From Cladocopium goreaui (lineage: Eukaryota; Sar; Dinophyceae; Suessiales; Symbiodiniaceae), in contig CAMXCT020003200.1 of assembly GCA_947184155.2 (NCBI GenBank), positions 1 through 64,000 on the forward strand: a stretch of 64,000 nucleotides of DNA. Direction: 5' to 3'. The position numbers were made by a program, and so were the translations under genes. A model generated the notes under the pieces. The model did not search any database and was not told where the DNA came from. It saw only the letters and a program-made list of their open reading frames with translations. Shown piece after piece: positions 57,311 to 64,000 of this stretch. Positions within the stretch are counted from its first letter, which is position 1. Each line of letters begins with the position of its first letter.

Positions 57311-60300
57311 AAATAACTTTTTGCAACCAACAGATCCTTTTACTGGTAACGTTACTTTTTCAGGTTTGGAACCATGAGTTTCAAGCTTTCGCAACCGGCC
57401 ATTCCTTACAATGATAGTTGCTCAGCTTCGAAAACATATAGTTCTAACCTCTGGGAACCGGCAATTCCTTGCAATGGTAACGTCTGGTTCCCAGGTTGGG
57501 AACCGTAAGTTTCAAGGTCTGGGAACCGGCAGTTCTCTTGCCATGGCAACCTTTGGTTCCCACGTTGGGAACCATCAGTTCCAACCTTTAGGAAACGGAA
57601 GTTCTTGGCAATGGTAACCTATGGTTCCCAGGTTGGGAAGCATGAGTTCCAACCTCTGGTAACCGGCAGTTGCTTGCAATGGTAACCCATTGTTCCCGAG
57701 TTGGGAACCAGGAGTTCCAACCTCTGGGAAGCGGCAGTTCCTTGCAATGGTAACCTGTGGTTCCCACGTTGGCAACCGTGAGTTCCAACCATTAAGCAAA
57801 ACAAAGCGTTCTGTACCGGTCCATTAAGCAAAACCATATAATTGTAAAGAAACATATAATTTTGACATGCACCTTTTTCGTTCAAAAACATTTTTATGCC
57901 GGCCCAACAGCCAAACGCAAACATTCCGCTACCGGTCCATCAAGCAAAACAAAAGGTTCTGTTACCGGCTCAGTAAACAAAACAAAACAACATTAAGAAC
58001 CATGAGGTTTAACTTTTTGCAACCAACAGATCCTTCCACTGGTAACGTTACTTTTTCAGGCTTGGAACCATGAGTTTCAAGCTTTCGCAACCGGCAATTC
58101 CTTACAATGATAGTTGCTTAGCTTCGAAAACATAAATTCCAACTTCTGGGAACCGGCAATTCCTTGCAATGGTAACCTCTGGTTCTTGGCAGTTCCTTGC
58201 CATGGTAACCTTTGGTTCCCACGTTGGGAACCAGGAGTTCCAACTTCTGGGAACCGGCAGTTCCTTGCAATGGTAACCTGTGGTTCCCAGGTTGGGAACC
58301 GAAAGTTTCAAGGTCTGGGAACCGGCAGTTCCTTGCCATGGTAACCTTTGGTTCCCACGTTGGGAACCATCAGTTCCAATCTTTAGGAACTGGAAGTTCG
58401 TTGCAATGGTAACCTGTGGTTCCCAGGTGGGAGCCGGCAGTTGCTTGCAATGGTAACTTTTCCCAGGTTGGGAACCATGCGTTCCAACCTCTGGGAACCG
58501 GCAGTTCCTTGCAATGGTAACCTGTGGTTCCCACGTTGGCAACAGTGAGTTCCAACCTTTGGGAACCGGCAGTTCCTTGCCATGAACCAAACGCAAACAT
58601 TCTGGTACCGGTCCATTAAGCAAAACAAAGCGTTCTTTACCGGTCCAGTAAGCAAAACCATAAAGTTGTAAAGAAACTGTTTTCATATCATTTTAACATG
58701 CACCTTTTTCGTGCAAAAACATTTTTTATGCCGGCCCAGCAGCCGAACGCAAACATTCCGCTACCGGTCCATTAAGCAAAACAAAAGGTTCTGTTACCGG
58801 CTCAGTAAACAAAACAAAACAACATTAAGAACCATGAGGTTTAACTTTTTGCAACCAACAGATCCTTCCACTGGTAACGTTACTTTTTCAGGCTTGGAAC
58901 CATGAGTTTCAAGCTTTCGCAACCGGCAATTCCTTACAATGATAGTTGCTTAGCTTCGAAAACATAAATTCCAACTTCTGGGAACCGGCAATTCCTTGCA
59001 ATGGTAACCTCTGGTTCTTGGCAGTTCCTTGCCATGGTAACCTTTGGTTCCCACGTTGGGAACCAGGAGTTCCAACCTCTGGGAACCGGCAGTTCCTTGC
59101 AATGGTAACCTGTGGTTCCCACGTTCCAACCTTTAGGAACCGGAAGTTCTTTGCAATGGTAACCTATGGTTCCCAGGTTGGGAAGCATGATTTCCAACCT
59201 CTGGTAACCGGCAGTTGCTTGCAATGGTAACCTATGGTTCCCAGGTTGGGAACCATGACTTCCAACCTCTGGGAAGCGGCAGTTCCTTGCAATGGTATCC
59301 CGTGGTTCCCACGTTGGCAACAGTGAGTTCCAACCTTTGGGAACCGGCAGTTCCTTGCCATGAACCAAACGCAAACATTCCGGTACCGGTCCATTAAGCA
59401 AAACAAAAGGCCCCGTTGCCGGCTCAGTAAACAAAACAAAACAACATTAAGAACCATGAGTTCTAACTTTTTGCAATCAACAGATCCTTTCACTTGTAAC
59501 GTTACTTTTTCAGGCTTGGAACCGTGAGTTTCAAGCTTTGGGAACCTGCAGTTCCTTACAATGATAGCCGCTTAGCTTCGAAAACATAAATTCTAACTTC
59601 TGGGAACCGGCAATTCCTTGTAATGGTAACCTCTGGTTCCCAGGTTGGGAACCGTAAGTTTCAAGGTCTGGGAACCGGCAGTTCCTTGCCATGGTAGCCT
59701 TTGGTTCCCACGTTGGGAACCATCAGTTCCAACCTTTAGGAATTGGAAGTTCTTTGCGATGGTAACCTATGGTTCCCAGGTTGGGAAGCATGAGTTCCAA
59801 CCTCTGGGCACCGGCAGTTGCTTGCAATGGTAACCCATGGTTCCCAGGTTGGGAACCAGGAGTTCCAACCTCTGGGAACCGGCAGTTCCTTGCAATGGTA
59901 ACCTGTGGTTCCCACGTTGGCAACCGTGAGTTCCAACCTTTGGGAACCGGCAGTTCCTTGCCATGAACCAAACGCAAACATTCCGGTACTGGTCCATTAA
60001 GCAAAACAAAAGGTTCTGTTGCCGGCTCAGTAAACAAAACAAAACAACATTAAGAACCATGAGTTCTAACTTTTTGCAATCAACAGATCCTTTCACTTGT
60101 AACGTTACTTTTTCAGGCTTGGAACCGTGAGTTTCAAGCTTTGGGAACCCGCAGTTCCTTACAATGATAGCCGCTTAGCTTCGAAAACATAAATTCTAAC
60201 TTCTGGGAACCGGCAATTCCTTGCAATGGTAACCTCTGGTTCCCAGGTTGGGAACCGCAAGTTTCAAGGTCTGGGAACCGGCAGTTCCTTGCCATGGTAA

Positions 60301-61835
60301 CCTTTGGTTCCCACATTGGGAACCATCAGTTCCAACCTTTTGGAACTGGAAGTTCTTTGCAATGGTAATGTGTGGTTCCCAGGTGGGAACCGGCAGTTGC
60401 TTGCAATGGTAACCTTTGGTTCCCAGGTTGGGAACCAGGAGTTCCAACCTCTGGGAACCGGCAGTTCCTTGCAATGGTAACCTTTGGTTCCCACGTTGGC
60501 AACAGTGAGTTCCAACCTTTGGGAACTGGCAGTTCCTTGCCATGAACCAAACGCAAACTTTCCGGTACCGGTCCATTAAGCAAAACAAAGCGTTCTGTAC
60601 CGGTCCATTAAGCAAAACCATAAAATTGTAAAGAAACTGTTTTCATATCATTTTGACATGCACCTTTTTCGTGCAAAAACATTTTTTTGCCGGCCCAACA
60701 GCCAAACACAAACATTCCGCTACCGGTCCATTAAGCAAAACAAAAGGTTCTGTTACCGGCTCAACAAACAAAACAAAACAACATTAAGAACCATGAGGTC
60801 TCACTGTTTGCAATCAACAGATCCTTCCACTGGTAGCGTTACTTTTTCAGGCTTGGAGCCATGAGTTTCAAGCTTTGGGAACCCGCAGTTCCTTACAATG
60901 ATAGTCGCTTAGCTTCGAAAACATAAATTCTAACTTCTGGGAACCGGCAATTCCTTGCAATAGTAACCTCTGGTTCCCAGGTTGGGAACCGTAAGTTTCA
61001 AGGTCTGGGAACCGGCAGTTCCTTGCCATGGTAACCTTTGGTTCCCACGTTGGGAACCATCAGTTCCAACCTTTAGGAACTGGAAAATCTTTGCAATGGT
61101 AACCTCTGGTTCCCAGGTTGGAAACCGTAAGTTTCAAGGTGTGGGAAGCGGCAGTTCCTTGCAATGGTAGCCTTTGGTTCCCACGTTGAAAACATCAGTC
61201 CCAACCTGTAGGAACCGGAAGTTCTTTGCAATGGTAACCTGTGGTTCCCACGTTGGCAACCGTGAGTTCCAACCTTTGGGAACCGGCAGTTCCTTGCCAT
61301 GAACCAAACGCAAACATTCCGGTACCGGTCCATTAAGCAAAACAAAGCGTTCTTTACCGGTACATTAAGCAAAACCATAAAGTTGTAAAGAAACTGTTTT
61401 CATATCATTTTGACATGCACTTTTTTCGCGCAAAAACATTTTTAAGCCGGCCCAGCAGCCGAACGCAAACATTCCGTTCTTGGTCCATTAAGCAAAACAA
61501 AGGGTTCTGTTACCGGCTCAGTAAACAAAACAAAACAACATTAAGAACCATGATTTTTACCTTTTTTTGGAATCAACAGATCCTTCCACTGGTAACGTAT
61601 GCTTTTTCAGGTTTGGAACCATGAGTGTCAAACTTTGGGAATCCGCAGTTCCTTGCAATGATAGTTGCTTAGCTTCGAAAACATAAATTCTAACTTCTGG
61701 GAACCGGCAATTCCTTGCAATGGTAACCTCTGGGTCCCAGGTTGGGAACCGTAAGTTTCAAGGTCTGGGAACCGGCAGTTCCTTGCCATGGTAACCTTTG
61801 GTTCCCACGTTGGGAACCATCAGTTCCAACCTTTT
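57311..61835. repeat. Higher-order array of a 68-bp hairpin-forming minisatellite
   Basis: The basic unit is about 68 bp and holds two dyads, GGTTCCCA-CGT-TGGGAACC and GGAAC-CGGCA-GTTCC, plus CTTGCAATGGTAACC. Blocks of three to seven units are separated by a conserved spacer (CCATTAAGCAAAACAAA, GCTCAGTAAACAAAACAA, CAACAGATCCTT, GGTAACGTTACTTTTTCAGG). The CAACAGATCC anchor recurs near 57328, 58024, 58856, 59480, 60082, 60820 and 61575, so the higher-order period varies from about 600 to 830 bp. Many short frames in both strands are by-products of the repeat. Confidence 0.95.
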
Positions 61836-62376
61836 CTATCTGGGGTTTATGCCGGTGTAATTTTTTGTTTTTGTTTGCACGTTTCCTGGCATTGTTTTTT
61901 CGACCACCGCAATGAAGGCAATTTTCTGGTTCAATCATTTCATTGCTCAAATCATGGCGCTCAACAAACTCAGGCATGATTCCGGGATATGGGTTTGTTT
62001 GAAAACGATCGTCCAACATGATGCAGTTGGCTAAAATACTGATGTTGTTCATTATGATAGCCAACATGAATGGATTTTCTAGGGCTATGTTAGGATAAAA
62101 TCGAGTTGCAAGCTGTTTTTTCATTGCTAACGTGTATGGTAAGGGTACCCTCCTAGGTCTATGTTTGTTTAGTGGTATTGCTTTTCTAGGGCTGAGTTTG
62201 TTTAAAGTAGAGTAATGTTTCAAAATTTTTGAAACATATTTCTGGTTCGACTGAATCAACCGTTCCCTACTTGTGAACCACACGTGTACGTTCCATTTTT
62301 CAGGTAGCACGTGATTTCTCCGTATCGTCGACTGAGTCCATTGATGGCATTTCCTGTTCACGGTTGTGTCCCCCAA
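61836..62376 (-). pseudogene. Protein-like fragment, possibly a cation-channel S1 region
   Basis: A minus-strand frame with non-repetitive composition: a basic N-terminal stretch (KAIPLNKHRPRRVPLPYTLA), then ENPFMLAIIMNNISILANCI, a hydrophobic helix followed by MLDDRFQTNPYPGIMPEFVE. A Phe-rich approach, a membrane helix with an Asn-Cys pair and an acidic loop recall the S1 segment of four-domain voltage-gated Ca/Na channels. This is pattern resemblance only, and the voltage-sensor S4 is not present. The frame runs directly into the minisatellite. It could equally be an exon of an unknown gene or a transposon remnant. Confidence 0.3.
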
Positions 62377-62571
62377 TTGGGCATTACCCCCGTAAACTAA
62401 CGGAACTATGGAAAATCACCATTTTCAATGGGTAAATCCACTATAAATGGCAATTTTCAATAGCAAACAGTTAAATTACCAGAGGGTAATAGTAATAGTG
62501 TTAGACCACATGGGCATGTCCAAAATTCCATGTTGGGACAGCTGCAAATTCTTGCCGTTACTCCACTGCAG

Positions 62572-62644
62572 GATTGATTCAGTGGATGTGTCCGGGAAAC
62601 GAGTTTTCATCCGCGTGGACTTCAATGTGCCTCAAGACAAGAAG
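62572..62644 (+). CDS. PGK: Phosphoglycerate kinase, N-terminal exon
   Basis: The exon encodes IDSVDVSGKRVFIRVDFNVP followed by QDKK. This is the beta-A region of phosphoglycerate kinase (G-K-R-V-x-x-R-V-D-F-N-V-P), with the Arg, Asp and Asn that bind 3-phosphoglycerate. PGK interconverts 1,3-bisphosphoglycerate plus ADP and 3-phosphoglycerate plus ATP in glycolysis or the Calvin cycle. The acceptor CTCCACTGCAG precedes it. The few residues before IDSV must come from an upstream exon that I could not identify. The exon ends at AAGAAG before GACC; the intron (62645-63116) starts with GA, a non-canonical donor known in dinoflagellates. The gene continues at 63117. Confidence 0.85.
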
Positions 62645-63116
62645 GACCATATTTGCTTTGAGGGTTTTGACTTGTGGATGGCAAACCAATCCTAAACTTG
62701 TTTTTGGCATTAAATTTTGGTTTGAACATTGCGCAACATGTTTGCTTTTGTTTTGTAAAAGAACCCGTAGGGTTTGAACGCTTGGAAACTAATATCGCAC
62801 TATAAAAATAGGGTGCACCCAAACCCGAGGGAATACAGGCATGAACCATTGGTTTCAGCAAATGATATTATAAACAAATATAGTACCCCGAAAGAAATCG
62901 AAATGTAATTTACCTCTATTTCAGTTCAATAGCATTTTGCCATCCAATGTTTCAGCGGTTTGTTTTTTGTGAGGCCTCCAAAAAGATAGAAAAATTGGAC
63001 ACTTGAAGATTATGGGGGACCCCCTATAGGCCCTCAAGATACGTGTTTTTTTTTTTTTAAATCTTCAACCGATTGTGGTTTCCCAATAGAACTACACCCT
63101 GGGCTGCTGTTCGCAG
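62645..63116 (+). other. PGK intron with direct repeats at its ends
   Basis: 472 bases. AAGGACC at the 5' splice junction (62642-62648) and CAGGACC at the 3' junction (63114-63120) share AGGACC, so the exact splice position is ambiguous within the repeat. The 3' end has a T-run and TGCTGTTCGCAG. Confidence 0.75.
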
Positions 63117-63192
63117 GACCCCAGCGTGATCACCAACACCCAACGTATCGATGCAGCACTGCCCACCATCAAGTATTGTTTGGATAAGGCAG
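63117..63192 (+). CDS. PGK: Phosphoglycerate kinase, second exon
   Basis: The exon encodes DPSVITNTQRIDAALPTIKY followed by CLDKA, the conserved PGK segment (I-T-x-x-x-R-I-x-A-A-L-P-T-I-x-Y) that follows the DFNVP motif. It is in phase with the previous exon and restores the expected family spacing. It ends near AAGGCAG (63192) before GAATTG. The next expected segment (a SHLGRP-type motif) is not found before 64000, so the gene continues beyond the window or is truncated. Confidence 0.87.
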
Positions 63193-64000
63193 GAATTGAA
63201 TTAATGAATTAGGCCGCTCCAAACTATTTGTGGTCAATGAATGGTTCCAAACTATTTTTGGTGAATGACATTAAATGAAATGATGGCCCCTTTGTTGAGC
63301 GAAATTGCTGATTTTGCTTCTATATTCAGCAATTTTTCTAGGACTTGGGGTGTTGGGGTCGTTTGATTCAAAGGTGAAAAAATGGTCATCATCAACCGTC
63401 TAATTTTGGCATTCAGGATGTTTTTTTTGGCCTAGCAAACAGGGTATATATCGTGATTGAACACCTTTTTGTTGGGAAGTGACCAGCTTGTGTGACACAG
63501 TTTGATCAGTTTCTTTTGTCAAGATGAGATGCACACCGTTGGATGGTCCTTTTAGTTGTAATATTCCAGCAATTCTTAACCCGTCCAAAAATCTTTTGGT
63601 CCATGAATATCTGGCCGGTTGTACATCAATATGACCAAAAAATCTTTGAATTATAGCTACCTGCTTGTGTAACTTGTGGATCAGCTCCTTGTGATCCCCA
63701 GACCCCAGATGAGTAGAACCCTGACACGGGCCCGGGGATGGGATGGCTGGATCAGGGCTGCAAATCTGTGGTGCTTTGTTCCCATCTTGGTAGACCTGAT
63801 GGCAGTGCAGTAGAGAAGTGCGACCCCTCCAATCCGGGGAGGGCTTGGAGGTTATGGGAACAATGTCGATCATTTTGACTAAACTCTGGCATTCCCAGAC
63901 TTGGGAGTAAAAAAACGTGAAGAATGAACATTAATGCCATACAGTTACGAGAAACACCAAAAGAAAATGGATTCATGGTCCATCAACTCTTAAAAAAGTA
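63193..64000. other. Probable PGK intron sequence; minus-strand frame of unknown nature
   Basis: No further PGK exon is visible. A minus-strand frame at 63400-63873 gives fairly protein-like sequence (HKELIHKLHKQVAIIQRFFG; SWTKRFLDGLRIAGILQLKG) but matches nothing I recognise. It may be a remnant of a mobile element within the intron. Confidence 0.3.

Noticed and set aside
57575..61378. Repeated minus-strand frames (ARNCRFPEVGT-type) in the 68-bp array
   Set aside because: They are translations of the minisatellite in a phase without stops; unit length 68 is not a multiple of three, so frames end after a few units. No start context or unique domain.

Overview
The window looks like a repeat-dominated piece of a nuclear genome from a dinoflagellate, most plausibly a symbiodiniacean or close relative. 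The reasons are: tyrosine-recombinase and Copia-type retroelements; two phosphoglycerate-kinase exons separated by an intron with a non-GT donor and short direct repeats at its ends; sequence matching the 3' end of the dinoflagellate spliced leader; minisatellites; and a large assembly gap. The species call is inference. Host genes are almost absent. Only the two PGK exons near the right end (62572-62644 and 63117-63192) are recognisable with confidence.

Left part (1-15 kb), minus strand. A Copia-type gag-protease-preintegrase fragment runs off the left edge (1-2432) and carries one frameshift. Next is a compact block of long, intron-less minus-strand frames (3046-13302) that I read as one multi-gene repetitive element. 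It has a proline-rich ORF, an ORF with a glycosyltransferase-like DSD motif, a 1.5-kaa protein joining an alpha/beta-hydrolase-like domain to a superfamily-1 helicase, and two small ORFs. A decayed relative sharing its terminal and spacer sequences lies at 51.2-53.4 kb. This block is the best candidate here for an undescribed system.

Middle part (15-41 kb). A satellite landscape (a ~55-bp minisatellite alternating with arrays of stacked palindromes) contains a clean tRNA-derived SINE and a complete ~19-kb LTR element (16216-35154) with 5-bp target-site duplications, 1.6-kb LTRs, a primer-binding site and a polypurine tract. The LTR element encodes three unrecognised proteins and no polymerase, so it looks non-autonomous. 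Nested inside it is a complete tyrosine-recombinase retrotransposon (19189-28020) with split direct repeats A1-ORFs-B1-A2-B2 and an AAAATAAG crossover octamer at all three junctions.

Right part (41-64 kb). After simple repeats and a 492-bp gap, a second, divergent but co-linear tyrosine-recombinase retrotransposon (43043-51151) repeats the same plan. In both, the recombinase comes first, then Gag with zinc fingers, then a single in-frame UGA-C stop, then a fusion of C5-methyltransferase-like, reverse transcriptase and RNase H domains. Beyond it lie the decayed multi-gene element, low-complexity DNA, and a 4.5-kb higher-order array of a hairpin-forming 68-bp minisatellite (57.3-61.8 kb). A possible channel-gene fragment and the PGK exons close the window.
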